Made by a program: the position numbers and the translations under genes. The notes below the pieces were generated by a model. The model searched no databases and was not told where the DNA came from. It saw only the letters and a list, made by a program, of their open reading frames with translations. Below are positions 27,811 to 36,367 of a stretch of 45,742 nt of DNA, in pieces. How positions within the stretch are numbered: the first letter of the stretch is position 1; every line of letters starts with the position of its first letter. Where the stretch lies: positions 1 through 45,742 of the forward strand of contig NZ_AUGD01000032.1 of the NCBI RefSeq assembly GCF_000426845.1, written 5' to 3'. The stretch is from Bradyrhizobium sp. in8p8 (lineage in GTDB: Bacteria > Pseudomonadota > Alphaproteobacteria > Rhizobiales > Xanthobacteraceae).

Positions 27811-29070
27811 TTGAGCACAGCACGAAGTTCTGCGCTCGCGCCATTCCGCATCCGCAACTATCGCTTCCAGTGGCCCTCCGACCTGCTCACCTCGTGGGCG
27901 TTCGAGATCGAGACGTTGGTGCTCGGCTGGTATATCCTGGTTGAAACCGGATCGGTGCTCCTGCTCACCGTACTTGCTTCGCTCCAGTTCGTCGGAACAC
28001 TGGTTGCGCCCGTATTCGGCATGATCGGCGACCGCATCGGTCATCGCGATCTCCTCGTCGCGATGCGTCTTGCGTACACGGCGCTGTCGTCGACCATCAT
28101 GGTCCTGGCCCTGACCGGTCATTTGTCGCCGCTGAGCGTCATGATCATTGTCGCGATCATGGGCGTGATCCGCCCGTCGGATCTCGGCGTCCGGGGCGCA
28201 CTGCTTGCCGAGATCATGCCGGCGGAGCAGCTGGTCGCCGCCATCAGCGTTGGGCGCACGACCCAGGACAGCGCGCGGATCGCCGGTGCGTTGACGGGCG
28301 CCGGCCTGTTTGCCGTCCTCGGAATCGGTCTCGTGTATGTGGTGATCGCCTGCCTCTACCTCGCAGCCGCACTTCTCATGCTCTGCCTGACCCGGCCGAA
28401 AAGGACCCTCACCACGACCGATCTTCCGGCAAACAGCCATTTCGTTTCCCGTTTATTCGGCGACCTCAAGGAAGGGATCGTCTACGCCTGGAATGGGCCG
28501 GGAATGCGCGCAGCGCTGTGCGTCGCCTTCCTTGCCAATCTCACCGCATTTCCCTTTACCGGCGGATTGTTGCCCTACATCGCGCGGGACATCTTTCATA
28601 CCGACCAGACCGGCCTCGGCTACCTCTCGGCAAGCTTCGCCATCGGATCTCTGATCGGCTCGATCACGCTCAGCCTGGTCAGCGGCGTACGCATTGCCCG
28701 GCTTTTGATCGGCGCAACGCTGGCCTGGTACGCCATGCTGCTGGTGTTCGTCGAGGCCGGCACCTTGCCGGTAGCCATGGCCTGCCTCGTTCTTGCCGGC
28801 ATTGCCCAGAGCATGTCGATGATTTCGGCCGCCGTGATCCTGATGCGGGCAGCGAGCGCGCATCTGCGCGGCCGCGTCATGGGCGTGCGCATGATGGTGA
28901 TCTACGGCCTGCCCATCGGACTGCTCGCGGCCGGCAGCCTGATCGACATCATCGGCTATTCCGCGACGGGTGCGCTCTACACCGTTGCAGGGTTCGTCGC
29001 GATGCTGGCGATCGCGGTGCGCTGGCGCGCCGACCTCTGGCCGGTGCACGCCCCCGCCAATGCACGCTAG
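27811..29070 (+). CDS. MFS transporter (EntS-like exporter family)
   Basis: This 419-residue protein has twelve predicted membrane helices. The first cytoplasmic loop 'FGMIGDRIGHRDLLVAMR' matches the MFS signature between helices 2 and 3. It begins LAPFRIRNYRFQWPSDLL, the pattern of the EntS/MFS_3 exporters. The only in-frame start is a TTG at 27811. A GTG at 27791, with a good AGGGA site, opens a seven-codon frame whose TGA overlaps that TTG, so reinitiation is possible. Its stop shares a CTAG with the converging Crp/Fnr gene. The substrate is unknown. Confidence 0.87.
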   Translation: MSTARSSALAPFRIRNYRFQWPSDLLTSWAFEIETLVLGWYILVETGSVLLLTVLASLQFVGTLVAPVFGMIGDRIGHRDLLVAMRLAYTALSSTIMVLALTGHLSPLSVMIIVAIMGVIRPSDLGVRGALLAEIMPAEQLVAAISVGRTTQDSARIAGALTGAGLFAVLGIGLVYVVIACLYLAAALLMLCLTRPKRTLTTTDLPANSHFVSRLFGDLKEGIVYAWNGPGMRAALCVAFLANLTAFPFTGGLLPYIARDIFHTDQTGLGYLSASFAIGSLIGSITLSLVSGVRIARLLIGATLAWYAMLLVFVEAGTLPVAMACLVLAGIAQSMSMISAAVILMRAASAHLRGRVMGVRMMVIYGLPIGLLAAGSLIDIIGYSATGALYTVAGFVAMLAIAVRWRADLWPVHAPANAR

Positions 29071-29741
29071 TCCCCGTACCCGCGCAGTCGCTCGATGTCG
29101 AGGATGGTGACGCCACCATATTCCAGCCGCAGCAGCCCCTCTTTCTCCAGCCGGTTGAGCGCGCGATTGGCGTTCTGGCGGGACATGCCGGACAGCGCCC
29201 CGATCTCCTCCTGGGTGATCTCCAGATGCGCGGTCGATTCCGGATAGAGGATCGGGTTGAACAGCGAAGCAATGCTGCGGGCGAGGCGCGCGGTGGCATC
29301 CAGGGTGCGGTTGACCTCGAGCATACCGATAAACTGACCAAGCCGCTCATTAAGCTGGCGAACCAGGAAGCGGTTGAAGCCGACGCTGTTCTCGAACAGC
29401 CACATGAAGGCACTGCGTTCCATCAGTGCGACGCGGCTGTCGCGCAGTGCGACCACGTCGTAACGGCGCGGCTCGTTCTTGAGCACGCTGCCCTCGCCGA
29501 ACCAGGCCCCCGCCGTCAGCCCGGCAAGGCTGGTCTCCTTGCCGTCGCGCGAGACCCCGCCCATGCGGGCAAGGCCGCTCACCATGCCGGCCCAATAGCC
29601 AAAGATGTCACCGCGCATGAACACGGTTTCGCCGGTGCCGTAGGACCGCTCCGTGATTCCGGCACGCGCGACCTCGATTTCCGCTGGCGCAAGCTCGCGC
29701 GACCAGGCGGCAACGCGCTTCAGGTGATCTTCTGAAATCAT
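29067..29741 (-). CDS. Crp/Fnr-family transcriptional regulator
   Basis: This 224-residue regulator has an N-terminal cyclic-nucleotide-type beta-barrel (about residues 20-125) and a C-terminal winged helix whose recognition helix lies in 'ALSGMSRQNANRALNRLEKEGLL' near 185-207. The N-terminus has no Cys cluster, so it is not an oxygen-sensing Fnr. The effector is unclear because the canonical cAMP-binding RxS motif is not obvious. It diverges from the second Liv operon over 331 bases, which makes that operon a natural candidate target. It converges on the MFS gene with a four-base overlap. Confidence 0.9.
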   Translation of the reverse strand: MISEDHLKRVAAWSRELAPAEIEVARAGITERSYGTGETVFMRGDIFGYWAGMVSGLARMGGVSRDGKETSLAGLTAGAWFGEGSVLKNEPRRYDVVALRDSRVALMERSAFMWLFENSVGFNRFLVRQLNERLGQFIGMLEVNRTLDATARLARSIASLFNPILYPESTAHLEITQEEIGALSGMSRQNANRALNRLEKEGLLRLEYGGVTILDIERLRGYGD

Positions 29742-30072
29742 GATCTCGCGGCCAGCCGCACCGTTTTGTCACTCCGCCTTCTGCTGCATTGCAGCATGAC
29801 GATTTCGACCGCCATTCGACCAAAGATGAAGGTCGCAGTCGCCCAACAAACTTTGTCGCAGAATTGTCAGCCGGGAGACATTTCAAAATAGCGCTTTCCC
29901 CTATTGAGAGCCACCTCGGGCGATACGGCTCTCGGGCCCAAACGGGATCGAGAGTGGCGCCGCGCCGGTCGAGACCATCTGCTGCATGGCCTCACCGCGA
30001 CCGCCGTACTAGGATCGCCCGACAGAACGGACGAAGAGCGCCGAAAAAGCGCCGTGACCGGGAGGGACTCGT
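29742..30072. other. Divergent regulatory region, Crp/Fnr gene and Liv system 2
   Basis: There is no gene in these 331 bases. The left part holds a perfect 15-base palindrome at 29782-29796. A TTGTCA hexamer around 29865-29870 could be a -35 for the rightward operon, but its -10 is unclear. A GGGAGGGA ribosome site lies at about 30059-30067, just before the ABC ATPase start. Confidence 0.6.
29782..29796. promoter_or_regulatory. Perfect palindrome TGCTGCA-T-TGCAGCA, candidate PhaR-type operator
   Basis: This inverted repeat lies 41 bases upstream of the Crp/Fnr start. It contains CTGC-N3-GCAG, the form reported for PhaR, the polyhydroxybutyrate-responsive repressor of Paracoccus and rhizobia. 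The match rests on the short motif alone. It could equally be the autoregulatory site of the Crp/Fnr protein, although it lacks the usual TGTGA or TTGAT half-sites. Confidence 0.5.
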
Positions 30073-30897
30073 TTGGTGGCTACCAGTCTTGAAGTGCGCG
30101 GCGTGTCCTTGCGATTCGGCGGCGTCCGTGCGCTGACCGACGTCAGCTTCGCCATCGGGGAAGGCGAGCTGTTCTCGATCATCGGCCCCAACGGCGCCGG
30201 CAAGACCTCGATCGTGAACTGTATTTCTGGTCGCTACAAGCCGACCGAGGGCCAGCTCTTCTATCAGGACCGCGACATCACGGGCTTGACGCCAAACGCC
30301 CGAGCTTCGCTCGGCATCGGCCGCACCTTCCAGAACCTGGCGCTGTTCCACCACATGAGCGTGCTCGACAACATCATGGTCGGCCGCCATCACCTGCTGA
30401 AGAACAATTTCCTCACGGGCTCGCTGTACTGGCTCACCGGTGCGCGCAAGGAAGAGCTCGAGCACCGCCGCAAGGTCGAGGAGATCATCGACTTCCTCGA
30501 CCTCCAGTCGGTGCGAAAAGCTACCGCCGGCACCCTCTCCTATGGCCTGCGGAAGCGCGTGGAGCTTGCCCGCGCAATGGCGTTGGAACCGCGCCTCATC
30601 CTCCTCGACGAGCCGATGGCCGGCATGAATTTCGAGGAAAAGGAAGATATGGCCCGCTACATCGTCGATCTCAACGAGGAGTTCGGGATGACGGTGGTGA
30701 TGATCGAGCACGACATGGGCGTGGTGATGGACATCTCCCACCGCGTCATGGTGCTCGATTTCGGCAAGAAGATCGCCGAGGGCGATCCCGCGGCCGTGCT
30801 CGCCGATCCTCACGTCAAGCGCGCTTATCTCGGCGAGGAGGACGAGGTGCTGGTCGATCCGGACGATGCCCGGCCGGCGCAGGAGAGCGCGGCATGA
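30073..30897 (+). CDS. livG: Branched-chain-type ABC transporter ATP-binding protein LivG (system 2)
   Basis: This 274-residue ATPase has Walker A GPNGAGKTS near residue 38, the variant signature LSYGLRKRVELARA, Walker B LILLDEPMAGMN and His switch IEHDMGVVM. The start is a TTG at 30073 or a GTG at 30076; both sit at acceptable distance from a GGGAGGGA site. It is the first gene of the system 2 cluster. Its TGA overlaps the ATG of the acyl-CoA synthetase gene (ATGA), so transport and ligase subunits are translationally linked. Confidence 0.92.
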   Translation: MVATSLEVRGVSLRFGGVRALTDVSFAIGEGELFSIIGPNGAGKTSIVNCISGRYKPTEGQLFYQDRDITGLTPNARASLGIGRTFQNLALFHHMSVLDNIMVGRHHLLKNNFLTGSLYWLTGARKEELEHRRKVEEIIDFLDLQSVRKATAGTLSYGLRKRVELARAMALEPRLILLDEPMAGMNFEEKEDMARYIVDLNEEFGMTVVMIEHDMGVVMDISHRVMVLDFGKKIAEGDPAAVLADPHVKRAYLGEEDEVLVDPDDARPAQESAA

Positions 30898-32825
30898 TGG
30901 ACTACGCAAGCCGCGTCGCGCAGGCTGATACCTATCCCAAGATGCTCCGGCTCAACGCCAGGGAGCACGGCAACGAGATCGCCCTGCGCGAGAAGGATCT
31001 TGGGCTGTGGCGCATCTTCACGTGGAGCGACTACCAGACGCGGGTGCGCGACTTCGCGCTCGGTCTCGTCGAGCTCGGTCTCGGCCGTGGCGATGTCATT
31101 GGGATCATCGGCGACAACCGGCCGGACTGGGTCGCCGCGGAAGTGGCGACGCACGCCATCGGGGGTCTCAGCCTCGGGCTCTATCGCGACGTGCTGGACG
31201 AGGAAGCATCCTATCTCCTCAACTATGGCGAGGCGCAGCTCGTCTTCGCCGAAGACGAGGAGCAAGTCGACAAGCTGCTCACCCTCGCCGACCGTGCGCC
31301 GAAGCTGAAGCACATCATATATTCCGATCCACGCGGCATGCGGAAATATGACGATCCCAAGCTGATGTCGGCGGACGAGTTTGCCGATCTCGGCCGGGCA
31401 CGTGCAGCGCGCGAGCCGGAGCTTTACGACAAGCTGGTCGATGCGACGAAAGGCGAGGACGTCGCGATCCTCTGCACGACGTCAGGCACCACCTCGCATC
31501 CGAAACTTGCGATGCTCGCGGCGGGCCGCGTGCTTGGCCACTGCGCGACCTATCTAGCCTTCGACCCGAAGGGACCCGACGACGAATACGTATCGGTGCT
31601 GCCGCTGCCCTGGATCATGGAACAGGTGTACGTGCTCGGCAAAGGCCTCTTGTGCCGGATGAAGATCAACTTCGTCGAAGAGCCCGACACGATGATGAAC
31701 GATCTGCGCGAGATCGCACCGACCTTCGTGCTGTTCGCGCCCCGCGTCTGGGAATCGATCGCCGCCGACGTGCGCGCCAAGGTCATGGACGCCACGCCGT
31801 TCAAGCAGCGCCTGTTCGACATCGGCATGAAGTCCGGCCTTGCCGCGCTCGAACAGGGCAAGCGATCCGGCTTTGCCGATGCGATCCTGTTCCGCGCGCT
31901 GCGCGACCGCCTCGGCTTCACCCGGCTGCGCTCGGCGGCAACCGGCGGCGCCGCGCTCGGCCCCGAAACCTTCAAGTTCTTCCAGGCCATGGGCGTGCCG
32001 CTGCGCACGCTGTACGGCCAGACCGAGTTGCTTGGAGCGTACACGCTGCATCCCGAGGGCAAGGTCGACCCCGATACGACCGGCGTGCCGATGGCCGATA
32101 GTGTCGAGATCCGCATCGATAATGCCGACGTTCACGGCGTCGGCGAGATCGTGGTACGCCATCCCAACATGTTCCTCGGCTACTACAAGAATCCCGAGGC
32201 CAGCGTCGCCGACCTCAAGGACGGCTGGCTGTGCTCCGGTGATGCCGGCTATTTCAACGACAAGGGGCAATTGGTCGTCATCGACCGCATCAAGGATCTC
32301 GCCGAAACCTCGCGCGGCGAACGCTTCTCGCCGCAATTCATCGAGAACAAGCTGAAGTTCTCGCCCTATATCGCCGAAGCCGTGGTGCTTGGCGCCGGCC
32401 GCGGCGCGCTCGCGGCGATGATCTGCATCCGCTATTCCATCATCTCGAAATGGGCGGAGAAGAACCGACTGTCGTTTACGACCTACAGCGACCTCGCCTC
32501 ACGGCCCGAGGTCTACGCGCTGCTCCGGAAGGAAGTCGAGACCGTCAACGCCACGCTGCCGCCGGCCCAGCGCATCTCGCGCTTCCTGCTGCTGTACAAG
32601 GAGCTCGATGCCGACGATGGCGAGCTCACCCGCACGCGAAAGGTCCGCCGCAGCGTCATCAACGAGAAATACGAGGGCATCATCGACGCCATCTACCGCG
32701 GCGTCTCCGACATCCCCGTCGACACCGTAATCCGCTTCCAGGACGGCACCACGCAGCGGGTGCGCACCACGCTCCGTGTGGTGGATCTCGGCGGGCATGG
32801 GCACATGGCGGAGGCAGCGGAGTGA
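30894..32825 (+). CDS. AMP-forming acyl-CoA synthetase (long-chain FACS-like)
   Basis: This 643-residue ligase activates a carboxylic acid through an acyl-adenylate to its CoA thioester. The P-loop reads TTSGTTSHPKLAM near residue 200, with Ser-His where Gly-x is commoner. It also shows YGQTELLGAY near 378 and GDAGYFNDKGQLVVIDRIKDL near 445-465, the hinge before the mobile C-terminal domain. Length and order fit the long-chain or bulky-substrate group, although aryl acids are possible. It sits between livG and livH of one ABC system, which suggests that the imported acid is activated on entry. Start ATG 30894 overlaps livG. Confidence 0.9.
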   Translation: MMDYASRVAQADTYPKMLRLNAREHGNEIALREKDLGLWRIFTWSDYQTRVRDFALGLVELGLGRGDVIGIIGDNRPDWVAAEVATHAIGGLSLGLYRDVLDEEASYLLNYGEAQLVFAEDEEQVDKLLTLADRAPKLKHIIYSDPRGMRKYDDPKLMSADEFADLGRARAAREPELYDKLVDATKGEDVAILCTTSGTTSHPKLAMLAAGRVLGHCATYLAFDPKGPDDEYVSVLPLPWIMEQVYVLGKGLLCRMKINFVEEPDTMMNDLREIAPTFVLFAPRVWESIAADVRAKVMDATPFKQRLFDIGMKSGLAALEQGKRSGFADAILFRALRDRLGFTRLRSAATGGAALGPETFKFFQAMGVPLRTLYGQTELLGAYTLHPEGKVDPDTTGVPMADSVEIRIDNADVHGVGEIVVRHPNMFLGYYKNPEASVADLKDGWLCSGDAGYFNDKGQLVVIDRIKDLAETSRGERFSPQFIENKLKFSPYIAEAVVLGAGRGALAAMICIRYSIISKWAEKNRLSFTTYSDLASRPEVYALLRKEVETVNATLPPAQRISRFLLLYKELDADDGELTRTRKVRRSVINEKYEGIIDAIYRGVSDIPVDTVIRFQDGTTQRVRTTLRVVDLGGHGHMAEAAE

Positions 32826-32901
32826 CACAAGGAATCGCCAAGCGCCGGCTTGACCCGCGCATCCATCCACTTCCGAACACGCTTTCTTCCGCGTCGATGG
32901 G

Positions 32902-32922
32902 TTGCCGGGCCAAGCCCGGCAA
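32902..32922. repeat. REP-like hairpin between the acyl-CoA synthetase gene and livH
   Basis: TTGCCGGGC and GCCCGGCAA pair perfectly around a CAA loop, again followed by 'atgac'. It occupies the 118-base gap inside an otherwise tight operon and may tune expression of the permease genes. Confidence 0.75.
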
Positions 32923-32943
32923 TGACGAATTGGGTCAATTGGC

Positions 32944-33837
32944 ATGAACACCGCCTTTCTCATTCAGCTCCTGGTCAACGGCCTCGTGGTCGGAACGCTC
33001 TATGGCGTGGTCGCGATGTCGTTCGTGCTGATCTACAAGGCGACGCAGGTCGTCAATTTCGCGCAAGGTGAATTGCTGCTGGTCGGGGCCTGGGTGTGCT
33101 GGGCGCTGCTGGCGAAATACCAAGTGCCGTTCTGGATCGGCATGCCGATCACGCTGGTGTTCATGTTTATGTTCGGCATCGCCGTCCAGGTCCTGATTCT
33201 GCGGCCTATGATAGGCGAACCCATCATCTCCGTGATCATGGTGACGATCGGCCTGTCCACCGTGCTCCAGGCGACACTAAAATGGATGTTCGGCGTCAAC
33301 CCGCAGCCGTTTCCGCGCGTGTTCGAGAGCCAGTCCGTCAGCCTGTTCGGTCTCCAGATCCAGACAGTCTATGTCATGAGCCTCGTCGTGTCGGTCGCGA
33401 TGATGATCGGCATGGCCTGGTTCTTCCGCGCTTCGAAGTACGGCCTCGCCATGCGCGCCACCGCCTTCAACCAGCAGGTCGCCCAATCGCTCGGCATCTC
33501 GGTGAAGAGCGTATTCGCGATGGCCTGGGCGATCTCGGCAACAGTCTCGGCCGTCGCCGGCGTCGTCGTTGCCGTCGTGAACGGCGTGTCGTCGGGCCTT
33601 GCCGCCTACGGCATCAAGGTGTTCCCGGCGGCAATCCTCGGCGGGCTCGACTCCATCGGCGGCGCCGTGCTCGGCGGCATCATCATCGGGCTGCTCGAGA
33701 ATGTCGCGCAATATGTCGACAGCGAATACCTGCACTGGGGCAATCTCTACGAGATCGCGCCGTTCTACGTCCTCATCATTGTGCTGATGATCAAGCCCTA
33801 TGGCCTGTTCGGCACCCATGACATCGAGCGGATCTGA
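32944..33837 (+). CDS. livH: Branched-chain-type ABC transporter permease LivH (system 2)
   Basis: This 297-residue permease has about eight membrane helices. It has the family motif 'KATQVVNFAQGELLLVGAW' near residue 32-50, and the loop 'GLAMRATAFNQQVAQSLGIS' lies near 172. It is only distantly like the LivH at 22.7-23.6 kb (different lengths and loops), so the two systems are separate paralogues rather than a recent duplication. The stop is three bases from the livM start. Confidence 0.92.
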   Translation: MNTAFLIQLLVNGLVVGTLYGVVAMSFVLIYKATQVVNFAQGELLLVGAWVCWALLAKYQVPFWIGMPITLVFMFMFGIAVQVLILRPMIGEPIISVIMVTIGLSTVLQATLKWMFGVNPQPFPRVFESQSVSLFGLQIQTVYVMSLVVSVAMMIGMAWFFRASKYGLAMRATAFNQQVAQSLGISVKSVFAMAWAISATVSAVAGVVVAVVNGVSSGLAAYGIKVFPAAILGGLDSIGGAVLGGIIIGLLENVAQYVDSEYLHWGNLYEIAPFYVLIIVLMIKPYGLFGTHDIERI

Positions 33838-33840
33838 CCC

Positions 33841-34914
33841 ATGGCCGGCCCTGCCCTCATCCCTGCTGGTGACTTCCGCACGACCTACGCCGCGGACACC
33901 ACGATCTTTCCGACCACCACCAGCCGCAACTTCGCGATCGCTGGCATTGCTCTGCTGTGCCTCGCGCCGCAGTTATTCAGCGGCTACTGGCTCAGCATCC
34001 TGATCCAGATCGGCATCTTCTCGATCGCGGCGCTGGGCCTCAACATCCTGGTCGGTTTCACCGGCCAGATTTCGATCGGACACGCCGCCTTCTTCCTGCT
34101 CGGTGCCTTCACCTCGGCCTACATCTCCAACAACGCGCCGATCCCGGTGTTCTTCGCGATTCCGCTCGCAGGCCTCGTCACCGCGCTTGTCGGACTGATC
34201 TTCGGCATCCCGGCCGCGCGGCTGAAAGGCCTCTACCTCGTCATCGCGACGCTGGCGGCGCAATACATCCTGCTCGACTTCTTCTCTCGTGCCGAATGGT
34301 TCTCCGGTGGCTCGGTGCCGGCGAGCGCCGAGCCGTTCTCGATCTTCGGCTACACATTGCGCGGCGACCGGCAATATTTCTACGTCGTGCTGGTCTACGT
34401 GCTGGCGAGCTACGTTCTGGTCACCAATCTGATGCGCACGCGCGACGGCCGCGCGCTGGTAGCGATCCGCGACCATTATCTCTCCGCCGAGATCATGGGC
34501 ATCAATCTCACCAAGTATCGTACGCTCTCGTTCGGGCTTGCCGCCTTCTTCGCGGGCATCGCCGGTGCGCTCTACGCACACTACCAGCTCGTGGTCTCCC
34601 AGGAAGGCTTCGGCATCGAGCGCTCGATCCTGTTCCTGGCCATGATCATCATCGGCGGCACCGGATCGATCATGGGTACGCTGATGGGCACCGCCTTCGT
34701 GGTGCTGCTGCCGGAGGCGATGGAGTTCGCCAGCCACTATCTCAAGGGCGGCGCGATCGACAAGGCGCTCTCGCTCAACAACAACATCACCTTTCTGCGC
34801 GAGATCGCGATCGGGGTGATCATCATCGCATTCCTGATGTTCGAGCCTGACGGCCTTGCGCATCGCTGGCGGCAGATCAAGGCGTATTGGAAACTCTACC
34901 CGTTCTCGCATTGA
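33841..34914 (+). CDS. livM: Branched-chain-type ABC transporter permease LivM (system 2)
   Basis: This 357-residue permease has about ten helices. The LivM motif 'LNILVGFTGQISIGHAAFFLLGAF' begins near residue 68, and the loop RALVAIRDHYLSAEIMGIN lies near 203-221. It pairs with the adjacent LivH; the binding-protein gene follows 44 bases later. Confidence 0.92.
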   Translation: MAGPALIPAGDFRTTYAADTTIFPTTTSRNFAIAGIALLCLAPQLFSGYWLSILIQIGIFSIAALGLNILVGFTGQISIGHAAFFLLGAFTSAYISNNAPIPVFFAIPLAGLVTALVGLIFGIPAARLKGLYLVIATLAAQYILLDFFSRAEWFSGGSVPASAEPFSIFGYTLRGDRQYFYVVLVYVLASYVLVTNLMRTRDGRALVAIRDHYLSAEIMGINLTKYRTLSFGLAAFFAGIAGALYAHYQLVVSQEGFGIERSILFLAMIIIGGTGSIMGTLMGTAFVVLLPEAMEFASHYLKGGAIDKALSLNNNITFLREIAIGVIIIAFLMFEPDGLAHRWRQIKAYWKLYPFSH

Positions 34915-34958
34915 GCGCGGGCAACTTCACTTAAACAATAAACAAGGAGGACCGACCC

Positions 34959-36242
34959 ATGAAGACAAAGTCACTTTTGAGCACAGCATCGCTCGCTCTT
35001 GCGATCGCGGCTTTCTCGGCCGGCGCGCAGGCACAGATCGCCATCGGGCATCTTGCGGACTATTCCGGCGGCACTTCCGACGTCGGCACGCCCTATGGGC
35101 AGGCCGTCGCCGATACCTTCGCCTGGGTCAACAAGAACGGCGGCGTCGGAGGCAAGCAGCTCAACGTCGATACCAACGACTACGGATACCAGGTGCCGCG
35201 CGCGATCGCGCTCTACAAGAAATGGTCGGCGCCGGACACCAAGGTCGCCGCGATCATGGGCTGGGGCACCGCCGACACTGAGGCGCTGACCGGCTTCCTC
35301 GCTCAGGACAAGATCCCCGACATGTCCGGGTCCTATGCCGCCGCCCTCACCGATCCCGAAGGCATCAGCGGCAAGGCCAAGCCCGCGCCCTACAACTTCT
35401 TCTACGGCCCGAGCTATTCCGACGCGCTGCGTGCGATGCTGATGTGGGCGGCGGAGGACTGGAAGGCCAAGGGCAAGTCTGGCAAGCCGAAATTCGTGCA
35501 TATGGGCGCCAATCACCCCTATCCTAACGCGCCGAAGGCTGCCGGTGAAGCCATGGCGCAGGAGCTCGGCTTCGAGGTGCTGCCGCCGCTGGTGTTCGCT
35601 CTCGCGCCGGGTGACTACAGCGCACAATGCCTGAGCCTGAAATCCTCGGGCGCCAACTATGCCTATCTCGGCAACACCGCTGCATCCAACATCTCGGTGA
35701 TGAAGGCCTGCAAGACCGCCGGCGTCGAGATCCAGTTCCTCGGCAACGTCTGGGGCATGGACGAGAACGCTGCGAAGACGGCCGGTGACGCCGCCAACGG
35801 CGTGATCTTCCCGCTGCGGACCGCGGTGAGCTGGGGCGGCGATGCACCCGGCATGAAGACGGTGATGGAGATCTCCAAGATGTCCGACCCGACCGGCAAG
35901 GTGTATCGCCCCGTGCACTACGTCGCGGCCGTCTGCTCGTCGCTCTACATGAAGGAGGCCATCGAGTGGGCCGCCAAGAACGGTGGCGCAACCGGTGAGA
36001 ACGTTGCCAAGGGCTTCCACCAGAAGAAGGATTGGGTGCCGGCCGGAATGGAAGGTGTCTGCAATCCCTCGACCTGGACGGAGAAGGACCATCGCGGCAC
36101 GCTGAAGGTCGATCTCTATCGCACCAAGGTGTCGGGTGCGACGGACGGCGATCTGAACGATCTCATGGCCAAGGGCACGATCAAGCTCGAGAAGGTCAAG
36201 ACAGTCGAGCTGCCGCGCAAGCCGGAATTGCTGGGCTGGTAA
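34959..36242 (+). CDS. livK: ABC transporter substrate-binding protein LivK-like (system 2)
   Basis: This 427-residue periplasmic binding protein has a clean signal peptide (MKTKSLLSTASLALAIAAF, cleavage near AGAQA-Q at about residue 26). The mature start QIAIGHLADYSGGTSDVG replaces the 'xGPxTG' seen in amino-acid binders, a feature of binding proteins for other acids. A strong AAGGAGG site lies about eight bases upstream of the ATG. With two CoA ligases nearby, an aromatic or acyl carboxylate ligand is a reasonable inference, not a demonstrated one. Confidence 0.9.
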   Translation: MKTKSLLSTASLALAIAAFSAGAQAQIAIGHLADYSGGTSDVGTPYGQAVADTFAWVNKNGGVGGKQLNVDTNDYGYQVPRAIALYKKWSAPDTKVAAIMGWGTADTEALTGFLAQDKIPDMSGSYAAALTDPEGISGKAKPAPYNFFYGPSYSDALRAMLMWAAEDWKAKGKSGKPKFVHMGANHPYPNAPKAAGEAMAQELGFEVLPPLVFALAPGDYSAQCLSLKSSGANYAYLGNTAASNISVMKACKTAGVEIQFLGNVWGMDENAAKTAGDAANGVIFPLRTAVSWGGDAPGMKTVMEISKMSDPTGKVYRPVHYVAAVCSSLYMKEAIEWAAKNGGATGENVAKGFHQKKDWVPAGMEGVCNPSTWTEKDHRGTLKVDLYRTKVSGATDGDLNDLMAKGTIKLEKVKTVELPRKPELLGW

Positions 36243-36259
36243 TCGAAGTCTCCGACGTC

Positions 36260-36337
36260 ATGGCCGGGCTCGTCCCGGCCATCCACGTCTGAACACGCGG
36301 CACGAAGAACGTGGATGCCCGGGACAAGCCCGGGCAT
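36260..36337. repeat. Paired REP (BIME-like) element between livK and livF
   Basis: Two hairpins, ATGGCCGGG/CCCGGCCAT (36260-36282) and ATGCCCGGG/CCCGGGCAT (36315-36337), are nested against an inner pair ATCCACGT/ACGTGGAT. This gives a three-armed foldable unit of 78 bases. Confidence 0.82.
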
Positions 36338-36367
36338 CACGACAGTTACGGATTGGCGGCATACCCA

